From: a virus
Strand: one strand, 5' to 3'
Virus record (IMG/VR): IMGVR_UViG_3300045790_000797
Span: 1-30,963 of that record
DNA length: 30,963 nt
The position numbers and the translations under genes were made by a program. Under the pieces are notes generated by a model. It was not told the origin of the DNA, searched no databases, and was given only the letters and a program-made list of their open reading frames with translations. Below, in pieces: positions 1-7,155 of the stretch (position 1 is the first letter of the stretch; the number at the start of each line of letters is the position of its first letter).

Positions 1-37
1 TTACTATTAGAAACTTGGGTTTAAAAAAATAAAAATT

Positions 38-637
38 ATGGCAACTATACCATTAGGACAAAAATTCCACACTACAGAAAGCCCCGCTACAGGAGGGCCG
101 AGCACAACTAACAAAGGGTCCGCCCAAGCCAACACTTTAAGGGAGGCTTATACTATGCAGGATATCATAAACACTGTCCCAGCGGCGACGGGAACTATTA
201 CGGGTTCTGGAACATTAGATTTTTTACCTGTCTTCACAGCAGCAGAAGCTATTGGAGATTCTCCTTTTTCTGTAGACGGATCAAATAACTTAAAGATCCC
301 CTCTCTGGTTTTAAACTCTACCGACACTACTACCTCTATGGGGTTCCCCACAGCATCAACTTTTGAGCTGAGAATATCGGGAGATTTAAAACTTTCTTCT
401 GATGCCACCTCAATAACTTTATACTCTAATGCAGGGGATGAAAGACTAACTACTACCGCGAAGGGTATAAAAGTAACGGGACAAATGGACTTAGCTGCGT
501 TGAATACAGCTCCGACAAGTGCAGGAGATACAGGTACTTTAGGTGAGATACGTTGGGCGTTAGATGGTGTAGATGCATATGTGTATCTTTGTACTGCTGC
601 AAACACATGGGTGAGAGCGCCTTTAGTAACTTTTTAA
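38..637 (+). CDS. Short virion fibre/tail protein (putative)
   Basis: 199 residues. I do not recognise a named domain, but the composition is that of phage fibre or tail-spike accessory proteins: low in charge and Cys, rich in Thr, Ser, Ala and Gly, and predicted beta. The C-terminus (about residues 160-199) carries the pattern GDTGTLGEIRW...DAYVYLC.A.NTWVRAPL, a short ending I recognise from many marine phage structural proteins, where it closes the polypeptide after a repeat-rich body. The start ATG follows an A-rich leader (AAAAAAATAAAAATT), typical of Bacteroidetes translation signals. It heads a run of host-recognition genes and is followed 12 bp later by the next gene. A role in the distal tail or a head fibre is inference from context and composition. 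Confidence 0.7.
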   Translation: MATIPLGQKFHTTESPATGGPSTTNKGSAQANTLREAYTMQDIINTVPAATGTITGSGTLDFLPVFTAAEAIGDSPFSVDGSNNLKIPSLVLNSTDTTTSMGFPTASTFELRISGDLKLSSDATSITLYSNAGDERLTTTAKGIKVTGQMDLAALNTAPTSAGDTGTLGEIRWALDGVDAYVYLCTAANTWVRAPLVTF

Positions 638-649
638 TAATAAAACAAA

Positions 650-1135
650 ATGGCATATCAAAGATTACAAGTCAGTGAGGGGTTAGCAGTTATACCAAGT
701 AACACTGTCCCTATCCCAGATCCGGCATCGGAGGCGCTAAGCGGCACTGCAGATTTTTCTGTAGCGAGCACTCTTACAGATGTTGGAACCACTTTTCTGT
801 CAGATGGCATACAAATGAATGCTATCGTATATAACACTACGGCTCAAATTGCTTACTTTGTTACAGCAGTTACCGACGATTTAAACTTAGCTCTTAGCCC
901 CGCCACTACTGGTGGTGCTGCTGACAACTATATCATCTTCAACGCTCCTACTAACGCAGCTACTCTGTATGTCGGAACAACAGGAGATCTTGTTGTAGAG
1001 ATGGCGAGTCAAAGAAACTCTTCAGATACTCCAACACTTACATTTAAAAACATCCCTAACAGTGCTTTCTTACCTGTCTTAGTAACTAAGGTTGGTGCTT
1101 CGACTACTGCCACGGATATTATAGCTTTATTTTAA
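650..1135 (+). CDS. Spike-base-like virion protein
   Basis: 161 residues. Two parts are visible. Residues about 30-98 form a beta-type module (TDVGTTFLSDGIQ...IVYNTT...VTAV....LAL...YIIF) that recurs in several other virion proteins here. Residues about 105-161 follow LYVG..GDLVVEMA....TLTFKNIPNSAFLPVLVTKV...TTATDIIALF, which resembles the C-terminal pattern of the gene-transfer-agent/phage 'spike base protein' family. The likely role is joining a spike or fibre to the virion. Its stop codon is immediately followed by the ATG of the LamG protein, implying co-expression and probably a shared structure. The family match is from memory and is moderate. Confidence 0.65.
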   Translation: MAYQRLQVSEGLAVIPSNTVPIPDPASEALSGTADFSVASTLTDVGTTFLSDGIQMNAIVYNTTAQIAYFVTAVTDDLNLALSPATTGGAADNYIIFNAPTNAATLYVGTTGDLVVEMASQRNSSDTPTLTFKNIPNSAFLPVLVTKVGASTTATDIIALF

Positions 1136-2284
1136 ATGCCAACCGGGATAGGAATGGGAATTGCTGGGGAGGTTTTCCAAAACTTCCGTGTCTCTGCTGC
1201 TCCAGTAGCTGATTGCCCTACCTCTAATTCTTTAGAGTTCGATGGAATTTCTGACTACGGTCTTATTACCGGGGCACTCGGGATAGGGGCTTTAGACTTT
1301 AGTATCTCTTTCTGGATAAAAGTTCCCGATATAACGGGAGGCGGAGTAGGGATGTCTATCTGGGAGTCAGGCTTTGGCGTGACCGCCCCTCTTAAGATTG
1401 AATTTGATGCATCTGGGGTACTCACGGCTTCTTCTACGGATGCCACTGTTACGGACTTAATTTTCCCTAACATAACAACTATTCCTAACGATACATGGAC
1501 TCATATCGCTTTAACTGCAGATCGTTCAGGCGACTGGAAGTGGTATATCAACGCAGTAAATACAACCACGACAGACTTTAGTGCTATAACAAGGAGCTTC
1601 CCTACTTCTGCCCTTTCTTATTTCCTTGCTCGAGACAGCGGAGTTTATTTCGAAGGGCTTGCTACTGAGTTCTCTATATGGGATGATGCGTTACGACCAT
1701 CTGAAGTTCGGGCTATATACACCAATATGTCTGGGGCACAAGATTGTTTAAACGCCCTTGCCTTTGATAACAACCATATCCAAAATGGAAACTTTGAAGC
1801 TACACCTTCTGATCTTTATTGGGCTTCCGCGGTTTCGGGAGCAAACCTTATAACTTTTGGGCCTACCTCAGTGAGAATGGAATCTCCTACAGGATCGGGT
1901 ACTTGCAACTTTAGACAGAATGGAGTGCTGGAGATTGGAGCGGCTACTACCGTAACATATACTGTAACTGCCGCTTCCGGAGTCGGAAGCACTATGACTC
2001 TTAGTTTCAGTGGCGGGTCTTCGCTAATTAACACTGTAGGAACTCATACTATGACCTTTACTGCCACATTAGCTGATCTTATTTTTACCCAAGTTGGTAG
2101 TGTAGACATGTCTATAACAGATATAATTTGCACACAAGTGTCCACGGCAAACGTAGTTACCTGGTACAGTATGACTGGTGACGCTGGGTGGAACACAATT
2201 TCTTATAATATACTTGACGCATCAAATTATATTACGTGGCAAAATATGGACGCCTCTAACCTTTCAACCGACGTACCGACATAA
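1136..2284 (+). CDS. LamG/concanavalin-like adhesin with C-terminal carbohydrate-binding-like domain
   Basis: 382 residues. Residues about 31-195 match the LamG_3/concanavalin A-like lectin fold: SLEFDGISDYG, then DFSISFWIKVP, WTHIALTADRSGDWKWYINA, and a closing FSIWDDALRPSEVRAIY. Residues about 215-335 (NGNFEA......W, then alternating beta strands, ending near DMSITDI) resemble a CBM4/9-type carbohydrate-binding sandwich. Both domain types bind glycans, so this is a good candidate receptor-binding protein acting at the host surface. The ATG abuts the preceding stop (TAA-ATG), and the gene's own stop overlaps the next start (TAATG). No enzymatic domain is visible, so binding and not degradation is favoured. 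Domain calls come from recognised patterns; which virion part carries the protein is unknown. Confidence 0.78.
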   Translation: MPTGIGMGIAGEVFQNFRVSAAPVADCPTSNSLEFDGISDYGLITGALGIGALDFSISFWIKVPDITGGGVGMSIWESGFGVTAPLKIEFDASGVLTASSTDATVTDLIFPNITTIPNDTWTHIALTADRSGDWKWYINAVNTTTTDFSAITRSFPTSALSYFLARDSGVYFEGLATEFSIWDDALRPSEVRAIYTNMSGAQDCLNALAFDNNHIQNGNFEATPSDLYWASAVSGANLITFGPTSVRMESPTGSGTCNFRQNGVLEIGAATTVTYTVTAASGVGSTMTLSFSGGSSLINTVGTHTMTFTATLADLIFTQVGSVDMSITDIICTQVSTANVVTWYSMTGDAGWNTISYNILDASNYITWQNMDASNLSTDVPT

Positions 2285-2547
2285 TGGCTATAGCAGATAG
2301 AAAATACGTGTCCTTAACTGTTGCGCAGGCAAGAACTATAGACTTTACTCAGTTTATAACTACAGACTGGGACTCCGCCCGATGGGATGATACCAGCGAT
2401 GCATGTTTAGTTAAGTGGGTGGGCCGAACGCCTTCGAGTATCTCGCGTATACGTGGCCTTACAATAAAGACTCTCGGCGAGATGCGAACTAAAGTTAGAA
2501 CTCCGGGAGACGAATACATATCTCGCGGTCCAGTTCCGCGACGTTAG
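2284..2547 (+). CDS. Small protein following the adhesin (unknown function)
   Basis: 87 residues, translationally coupled to the adhesin through a TAATG overlap. It begins KYVSLTVAQARTIDFTQF, a motif I have seen at the start of small proteins next to tail-fibre genes in marine phages, but I cannot attach a function. The C-terminal 25 residues are strongly basic (RTPSSISRIRGL..., ending PVPRR). There is no signal peptide, membrane segment or Cys pair. A chaperone or attachment role for the adjacent adhesin is possible from position only. The gene ends just before a promoter element, so it closes the host-recognition block. Confidence 0.6.
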   Translation: MAIADRKYVSLTVAQARTIDFTQFITTDWDSARWDDTSDACLVKWVGRTPSSISRIRGLTIKTLGEMRTKVRTPGDEYISRGPVPRR

Positions 2548-2550
2548 CCT

Positions 2551-2558
2551 TATCTTTG
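2551..2558 (+). promoter_or_regulatory. Bacteroidetes -7 promoter element, lysis block
   Basis: TATCTTTG matches the Bacteroidetes sigma -7 consensus TAnnTTTG. It sits 3 bp after the stop of the preceding gene, in the 81-bp gap before the lysis genes. No TTG is visible at the expected -33 spacing. The expected start of transcription is about 4 nt downstream, almost on the ATG of a 21-codon leader ORF. Confidence 0.6.
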
Positions 2559-2563
2559 TGCCT

Positions 2564-2629
2564 ATGAATAACTGGACAACAAATGTTACGTGGGACGGAG
2601 GGTTTTTATATATATATATACAGGAGTAA
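2564..2629 (+). CDS. Candidate 21-residue leader peptide
   Basis: A tiny ORF of 21 codons whose ATG lies 5 nt after the -7 element and whose TAA overlaps the ATG of the following membrane peptide gene (TAATG). The peptide begins MNNWTTNVTW and ends LYIYIQE; its last third is encoded by a (TA)7 run. The spacing to the promoter equals that seen at the acetyltransferase-like gene (5 nt), which supports a nearly leaderless start. It may act only as a coupling device that delivers ribosomes to the lysis gene. Short length and the repetitive DNA make chance possible. Confidence 0.3.
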   Translation: MNNWTTNVTWDGGFLYIYIQE

Positions 2630-2790
2630 TGCCAGAAGAAGTGAAAGATACATTAACAGTTATAGCTGCCAACGGTGGCGCTTTAGGAGTTAGCTTAACT
2701 CAATGCAATGAAATTCTGCAGTTTGTCTCTATGTTGTTAGCTATAGGCTATACCGCATATAGGATATATAAACTTAAAGGCATCAAATGA
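2629..2790 (+). CDS. Small one-TM membrane protein, putative holin-type
   Basis: 53 residues from the ATG at 2629. An upstream GTG would add 13 residues, but these are encoded by the TA repeat, so I prefer the ATG. Residues about 28-48 (ILQFVSMLLAIGYTAYRIYKL) form one hydrophobic helix ending in basic residues, preceded by an acidic, soluble N-terminus (MPEEVKDTL). An AGGAG lies only 2 nt before the ATG, too close to act normally as a ribosome site. The stop overlaps the next start by 4 nt (ATGA). Position directly upstream of the DUF5675 gene and the 3TM-type protein suggests a lysis role (holin, antiholin or spanin-like), which is inference. Confidence 0.6.
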   Translation: MPEEVKDTLTVIAANGGALGVSLTQCNEILQFVSMLLAIGYTAYRIYKLKGIK

Positions 2791-3257
2791 AGCTGGAGGT
2801 ATTGCGTATAAGCTCACAAGTGGACTCTACTTCGGGTCTCCTTTTTGATATATCTAACAATAAAAGAAAATTTTTATGCTACACGCTCGAAGATGAAAGC
2901 AGGGAAGAAAAGGTTTGGGGAGAGACTTGTATACCTTCCGGCGAGTATTGCCTCGGTCTTAGAACTGTGGGCGGCCTTGACGCCAGGTATTCTAAGAGGT
3001 TTGCTGACATTCATATGGGGATGCTTCACGTACTGGATGTACCTAATTTTAAATATATTCTTATTCATTGCGGTAATACTGACGAAGATACTGCTGGATG
3101 TTTGCTCTTGGGTGATACTCAAGAAAACAACCTCGTCAAAAAAGACGGATTTATAGGCAAGTCTACTCTTGCGTATATGAGGGTGTATCCTGCTATAGCG
3201 GCGGCTTTAGAAAGAGGGGAGGAGGTCACTATTGAATATACCGACTATGATACCTAA
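2787..3257 (+). CDS. DUF5675 family protein, probable lysis protein
   Basis: 156 residues. The pattern matches the DUF5675 family: an N-terminal strand ending FLCYTLED (29-36), IPSGEY (49-54), HVLDVPNFKYILIHCGNT (81-98), DTAGCLLLG (101-109) and a C-terminal AYMRVYPAIAAALERGE. The His and Cys of IHCGN...DTAGC recall the catalytic H...C arrangement of L,D-transpeptidase-like folds, so a cell-wall role is plausible, but the family has no proven activity that I know of. No signal peptide or membrane helix is visible, so it would need holin-type help to reach the peptidoglycan. It lies between two small membrane protein genes, overlapping both (4 nt and 11 nt), a classic lysis cassette layout. No other muralytic enzyme was recognised in the window. 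Confidence 0.75.
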   Translation: MKLEVLRISSQVDSTSGLLFDISNNKRKFLCYTLEDESREEKVWGETCIPSGEYCLGLRTVGGLDARYSKRFADIHMGMLHVLDVPNFKYILIHCGNTDEDTAGCLLLGDTQENNLVKKDGFIGKSTLAYMRVYPAIAAALERGEEVTIEYTDYDT

Positions 3258-3654
3258 TTTTTTAGGAGGGTTATTTGGAAGGATCGTAGAGAATGCAGAA
3301 GGCATCCTCGACGAAGTTATCACGACCAAAGAGGAGAAGGCGCAGATTAAATTAGAGTTAAAAAAAATATTACTGGAAGCGGAGCGGGAGGCTTTTAATA
3401 AAGAGGTGGAGGATCGTAAAGACGCCCGGTCTCTATATAAAGACGATAGTCTTATTCAAAAAATTCTTGCGACTATTTTTACCGCAGCGTACTTTCTACT
3501 TTCATATGTTATGTTTAAGTATTTTGTTTTACATGACGTAGTTCTTTCGGAATATGAGATAGGATTTATCTCAACTATATTCGGAGCTATGTCCGCAAAA
3601 GTAAATACTATAGTAGACTTTTTCTTTGGGGGCAGCAGTAAGGATAATAAGTAA
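3247..3654 (+). CDS. 3TM-type phage holin (GTA_holin_3TM-like)
   Basis: 135 residues from the ATG at 3247; a TTG at 3232 would add five residues but is less likely. After an amphipathic N-terminus (MIPNFLGGLFG) comes a charged helix (about 20-65, KEEKAQIKLELKKILLEAERE), then hydrophobic helices at about 75-100 (ILATIFTAAYFLLSYVMFKY) and 106-128. The ending IFGAMSAKVNTIVDFFFGGSS is the hallmark of GTA_holin_3TM-type proteins. These proteins insert into the inner membrane and time lysis. The reading frame overlaps the DUF5675 gene by 11 nt. The family assignment is from sequence pattern; the first, amphipathic helix counts as the third 'TM' only weakly. Confidence 0.75.
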   Translation: MIPNFLGGLFGRIVENAEGILDEVITTKEEKAQIKLELKKILLEAEREAFNKEVEDRKDARSLYKDDSLIQKILATIFTAAYFLLSYVMFKYFVLHDVVLSEYEIGFISTIFGAMSAKVNTIVDFFFGGSSKDNK

Positions 3655-3665
3655 AGTTATTTTCT

Positions 3666-3673
3666 TATCTTTG
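3666..3673 (+). promoter_or_regulatory. Bacteroidetes -7 promoter element, fibre block
   Basis: TATCTTTG in the 46-bp gap after the holin gene, matching TAnnTTTG. It lies 27 nt before the next ATG, leaving an A/T-rich leader of about 24 nt that contains ATTAAA (3686-3691). No -33 TTG at usual spacing. Confidence 0.6.
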
Positions 3674-3700
3674 CCTTAACAATAAATTAAATCTATTAAT

Positions 3701-3934
3701 ATGAAAAAAGTAAAAGACGAAGAGTTAAAGCAGTTGCAAGACCTTAATGCGGAGTTTAACAAAATTAAAACTCAGTTAGGGGATATTACTCTGCAAGAAC
3801 ATGGATTGGTTCTAAGAGTACAAGAAATTAAACTCCAGTTCCAAAAAGCCGAGAAAGGTTTAATGGAAACCTATGGAGAGAACGCTGTTATAAATTTAGA
3901 AACAGGAGAAGTTAAAGATAAAGAAAATGGCTAA
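3701..3934 (+). CDS. Small coiled-coil phage protein, conserved type
   Basis: 77 residues. Residues 1-60 are heptad-rich and helical (EELKQLQDLNAEFNKIKTQL, then VQEIKLQFQKAEKGL), followed by YGENAVINLETGEVK near the C-terminus. I recognise this arrangement (helix, then 'tYG..avINl.TGEv') as a small protein often found in Bacteroidetes phage genomes, without known function. It is the first gene behind its own promoter and overlaps the fibre gene by 8 nt, so it may assist fibre assembly. That role is inference from position only. Confidence 0.65.
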   Translation: MKKVKDEELKQLQDLNAEFNKIKTQLGDITLQEHGLVLRVQEIKLQFQKAEKGLMETYGENAVINLETGEVKDKENG

Positions 3935-5786
3935 GATTGAAAACACTACCGTATATCCGTTAACGACTCCCTCGGCGGATGACTTTATTATTGGAACGGA
4001 TACAAGCGACGATAATAGAACGGTATCTTTTAGTATCAGTACGCTTACTGCTACGGGTGGTCTTCAGGGTCTTCAATCTGTTTTAGATACGGGTGCTATA
4101 GCCACACAAAATATAAACCTTACGGGTAATATAACAGTGGTTGGCACAGTGGAACCCACTACTATTACTGCTTCGGCTTCTACGGGTGCGGCAGGCCAAG
4201 TGTTAAGCTCCACAGGAACTGGACTTCAATGGATCGCGGCTGCATCAGTATCATGCTGTTCTCTGGACGACACTCTTACTGTTGGGAATACCACCGCTCA
4301 GGATATTAATACCACCGGGAACGTTGCTATGTCAGGGGCAGGGACATCTCTTGCTTTTACAGGAGGGTCTAATATTACTTTAGCTGCAGCAAGTTCTATA
4401 ACCACAGAGGACGATATTATATTAGGTTCGGCTTCGGTCTTAAACCTTAACGCTACCTCTGTAATAAACGACGCAACGGGGGCCGTAGGGTCAACAGGTC
4501 AAATCCTTACAGTTAACGCAGCGTTAGGAGTAGAATGGTCTACGGGTGTGCCAGCAGCTTCTATGCCGACATTACAAGAGGTCCTTACTGCGGGGAATAC
4601 AGCTACAGCAATAGGAATGGCTTTAAGTGGGGTATCTAATACTACTTTTTCTGTGGACTCTGCTATACAGTCGGCAGGAACAAATGTGTTTAGCGGGAAC
4701 AATACATTTAGCGCCAATGGAACTACAACGGCCTTAGCAGGCGTCAATCTTACAGGAAGCTTTAGCGATGGAGTAGGTACAGGAACCACGGATCAAGTAT
4801 TAACTTCTACTGTAACAGGGGTGCAGTGGAAAGATGTCTCTGCAGTGGGGGTCTCGAGTGTAGAAGCCGCTCCGCCATCACTGGCAACAGTCGCCTTGAC
4901 TCCTATTACCGTAACCCCCATAACGGGAGCTGTTGAAGTAATTCAAAAAATATATAACGGAGGGCCTTTTATCGGATGTGTTCCAGGTTCAGGAACGGCA
5001 GGCACCTTCCTTGAGGGGAACGGAAACTGGGCAACCCCTACGGGAGCAGTAACCTCCGTGAGTGTATTAGCTTCAGCAACCTCTACAGGGCCAACAGACG
5101 CTATAAAAATATCGCCTACTACCGGAGCGGTTCAGGTTCAGTCTAATGCTTTTGGAGGCGGGGACGCTGTAGGTCACGTACCGGATGCCACTGGAAATAC
5201 TGCTAAATTTTTAAAGGGTGACGGAACATGGGCCGCGGGATCAGCGGCAGCTCCAGAGTGGGTGCAGACTATAGGTGTGGGAACCGTAAAAGTTACCATG
5301 ACAGGTGGTGATTATTATATGTCCGGTATTGCAGGTGCGGCCGGAGTTGAGTCTAACACTTCAAATTGGAACTCTAATTTAAGCACGTCTCCTCCTTCCA
5401 CAGCACCTCCATCAGATGGCCAACATGCTATGAGTATGGTTTATGCAAACAACTCTGTTACAGGGTGTACAACATCTTATCCTAACCACACTCTATGTGA
5501 CGCCATTATAATGGTCAGCGCGGGCTACTCGGACACGTTTTTTGTTACTCTCTGGAAGGGCCCTCTCGCTTCTCATAGCATTTATCAAGCGGTCCCAGCT
5601 GCTACATGGACGGAGGCTATTACAGCAACGAATATAAATGTTACTAAAAACATGACAATAGCCACAAGTGGCACAGAGATCCTTGAGCCAGGGTTTGGGT
5701 TTTTTGCTACGGTACGGGCCGCTACTGGTGGTGTACAAGGGACTTGGGTGGCGAGGATAGTTCTTAAATTTAGTGGATCGGTATAA
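3927..5786 (+). CDS. Repeat-built tail or head fibre protein
   Basis: 619 residues, Ala/Gly/Thr/Ser-rich and nearly free of Lys. The shaft contains three copies of the fibre repeat G..GQVL.ST.TG..W at about 85-101 (AAGQVLSSTGTGLQW), 187-201 (TGQILTVNAALGVEW) and 282-297 (TDQVLTSTVTGVQW), each followed by about 90 residues of beta-rich sequence. Two further caps, FLEGNGNWATP (about 361) and FLKGDGTWAAG (about 426), are the '(F/L)L.G(D/N)G.WA' motif of phage fibres. Residues about 440-619 differ (Trp- and Tyr-richer, with APPSDGQHAMSMVYANN) and are probably the receptor-binding tip. A trimeric fibre is expected. Whether it sits on the tail or on the capsid cannot be decided here. Confidence 0.82.
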   Translation: MAKIENTTVYPLTTPSADDFIIGTDTSDDNRTVSFSISTLTATGGLQGLQSVLDTGAIATQNINLTGNITVVGTVEPTTITASASTGAAGQVLSSTGTGLQWIAAASVSCCSLDDTLTVGNTTAQDINTTGNVAMSGAGTSLAFTGGSNITLAAASSITTEDDIILGSASVLNLNATSVINDATGAVGSTGQILTVNAALGVEWSTGVPAASMPTLQEVLTAGNTATAIGMALSGVSNTTFSVDSAIQSAGTNVFSGNNTFSANGTTTALAGVNLTGSFSDGVGTGTTDQVLTSTVTGVQWKDVSAVGVSSVEAAPPSLATVALTPITVTPITGAVEVIQKIYNGGPFIGCVPGSGTAGTFLEGNGNWATPTGAVTSVSVLASATSTGPTDAIKISPTTGAVQVQSNAFGGGDAVGHVPDATGNTAKFLKGDGTWAAGSAAAPEWVQTIGVGTVKVTMTGGDYYMSGIAGAAGVESNTSNWNSNLSTSPPSTAPPSDGQHAMSMVYANNSVTGCTTSYPNHTLCDAIIMVSAGYSDTFFVTLWKGPLASHSIYQAVPAATWTEAITATNINVTKNMTIATSGTEILEPGFGFFATVRAATGGVQGTWVARIVLKFSGSV

Positions 5787-5801
5787 TTAAAATTAAATGA
5801 A

Positions 5802-6020
5802 ATGGACATTAGAAAAATATCAATCGGCGCAGACTATAAGTCTGGCGCGATGCATTACATAGTAGGGCAGGATGTCTTGGGTGGAAGCCATAAGATACAC
5901 CTTATACAAGACAACGACGAAGCGTATAGGATCTGGATACAGAAAACCGAAGAGGTATATCTGTGGAAGGAGTTTCGAAAAACGCTACCTATTTCTTTAG
6001 AGTTTAATATAAACTTCTGA
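5802..6020 (+). CDS. Conserved small protein of Bacteroidetes phages (unknown function)
   Basis: 72 residues beginning MDIRKISIGADY and continuing AMHYIVGQDVLGG.HKIHLI, then VYLWKEF and an ending SLEFNINF. I recognise this as a small, well-conserved protein of flavobacterial and crAss-like phages, with no known function. The start is the ATG at 5802; another ATG at 5797 is in a different, short frame. The leader holds two ATTAAA copies (5786-5791 and 5792-5797). Its TGA overlaps the next ATG (TGATG), so it is co-translated with the GroES-like gene. Confidence 0.7.
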   Translation: MDIRKISIGADYKSGAMHYIVGQDVLGGSHKIHLIQDNDEAYRIWIQKTEEVYLWKEFRKTLPISLEFNINF

Positions 6021-6580
6021 TGAAGTCCCCTTTTAGCTTTCTTGTAAAAGCATATAACGAAAGGAGATACGATAACATTAAAAAAGTAGGTGACATTGAT
6101 TTAGTCACCAGCGTATCTAAAGAGGATCACGTTTCTTCTAACCGCTTTGCGGTAGTAGAGGAGACTCCTATTAACTACTGCGGACCTGTAAAGAAGGGCG
6201 ACACCCTTCTCGTTCACCACAACGTATTCAAGTACTACTACGATATGCGGGGTAGAGAGAAGAGTGGGAAAAGCTTCTTCAAAGACGACCTATTCCTTAT
6301 CGATCCAGACCAGTTTTTTCTGTATAAATCTGCAGATAAATGGAGGGCGTATGGGAAATATTGTTTTATAGAACCCGTAAAGGCGAGGGAGTCTGTGGTA
6401 TACAAGCGTGGAGAGGAGCCTTTGATTGGGATAGTTAGATATATAAACGCTGAGCTGGAAGCTTTAGGAGTTAAGGAAGGGGATGAAGTTTGTTTCGAAC
6501 CAGAAAGTGAGTACCCCTTTACTGTCGAGGGGGAGAAACTGTATCGTATGTTTACAAATAACATTACTATGATACTATGA
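6020..6580 (+). CDS. GroES-like (Cpn10-type) double-barrel protein
   Basis: 186 residues. Two segments look like Cpn10/GroES beta-barrels. Residues about 43-71 (FAVVEETPINYCGPVKKGDTL, then LVHHNVFK) resemble the GroES 'V..VG.G...VKVGD.VLF' core. Residues about 134-183 (PLIGIVRYIN...ALGVKEGDEVCFEP, ending GEKLYRMFTNNIT) repeat a barrel-like pattern. The middle (about 85-115) is more variable. Related proteins occur next to packaging genes in crAss-like phages. It could serve as a phage cochaperonin for folding capsid or tail proteins with host GroEL, but a clear mobile loop is not obvious, so a non-chaperonin barrel role remains possible. Coupled by TGATG upstream and ATGA downstream. Confidence 0.55.
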   Translation: MKSPFSFLVKAYNERRYDNIKKVGDIDLVTSVSKEDHVSSNRFAVVEETPINYCGPVKKGDTLLVHHNVFKYYYDMRGREKSGKSFFKDDLFLIDPDQFFLYKSADKWRAYGKYCFIEPVKARESVVYKRGEEPLIGIVRYINAELEALGVKEGDEVCFEPESEYPFTVEGEKLYRMFTNNITMIL

Positions 6581-7152
6581 TATATATAGTGGACGATATA
6601 ATAGAGAAGGATCTTTTTCAACTCGCTACGGACTATTTAAACGAGGGAGAATTTGAGAAGGTAGAGTCTGGAGGCAAAGACTTTTATATAAAAGAATCTC
6701 CAGAAAGCTTTACTAAATATATCTTAAACAAGCTGGAGGAGAAGGAAGGAAGGGAGATGGAAAGCATCTTGGCTTTCTTTAGGCAATCTACAGATGAGTT
6801 AGACGTCACATGGCGTATCCATTCGGACTTAAATATAAACGGTCAACGTCCAGACAGGGCGTTAGTTTTATATATGTCCCCCAGGGAAAAGGAAGACCTA
6901 CACGGCACAGCTTTGTGGGAGCATCAGAGGTACGGTAGAGAGCTTCCAAAAGATATAACGGACGCAGAGTATGACCGCATGATAAAAGTGGACTCAGAGG
7001 TCTTAGATATGTGGAGGCTAAGTTCTGTAATTGGATATGAACAAAATAGAATGGTCTCTTACCCATCCAGTTATTTCCATAGTAAATATCCAAACACCTC
7101 CTGGAAAGAAGGTAGACAAGTATATGTAATGTTTTATAAATATAAAAATTAA
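6577..7152 (+). CDS. 2OG-Fe(II) oxygenase-like protein
   Basis: 191 residues. The order of residues fits the double-stranded beta-helix dioxygenases: HxD as H82-S-D84 (in TWRIHSDLNING), a distal His at 168 (SSYFHSKYP) and Arg180 (EGRQVYVMFYK), which would bind 2-oxoglutarate. Strands RALVLYMSP (94-102) and SVIGYEQNRMVSY (150-162) lie where expected. The N-terminal 70 residues are helical and specific. Such proteins are frequent in phages and hydroxylate proteins or modify bases; the substrate here is unknown. Its position among assembly genes (after the GroES-like gene, before terminase) argues for a protein substrate, but this is inference. It overlaps the upstream gene by 4 nt (ATGA). Confidence 0.68.
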   Translation: MIYIVDDIIEKDLFQLATDYLNEGEFEKVESGGKDFYIKESPESFTKYILNKLEEKEGREMESILAFFRQSTDELDVTWRIHSDLNINGQRPDRALVLYMSPREKEDLHGTALWEHQRYGRELPKDITDAEYDRMIKVDSEVLDMWRLSSVIGYEQNRMVSYPSSYFHSKYPNTSWKEGRQVYVMFYKYKN

Positions 7153-7155
7153 ATC

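Noticed and set aside
1-24. Possible C-terminal end of an upstream gene (reads LLLETWV-stop in one frame; another frame stops at 30-32).
   Set aside because: Too short to choose a frame or identify the product; the only thing clear is that a gene starts at 38.
2622-2626. AGGAG as a Shine-Dalgarno site.
   Set aside because: Only 2 nt separate it from the ATG, and the same bases are codons of the leader ORF; the other gene starts use A/T-rich leaders.
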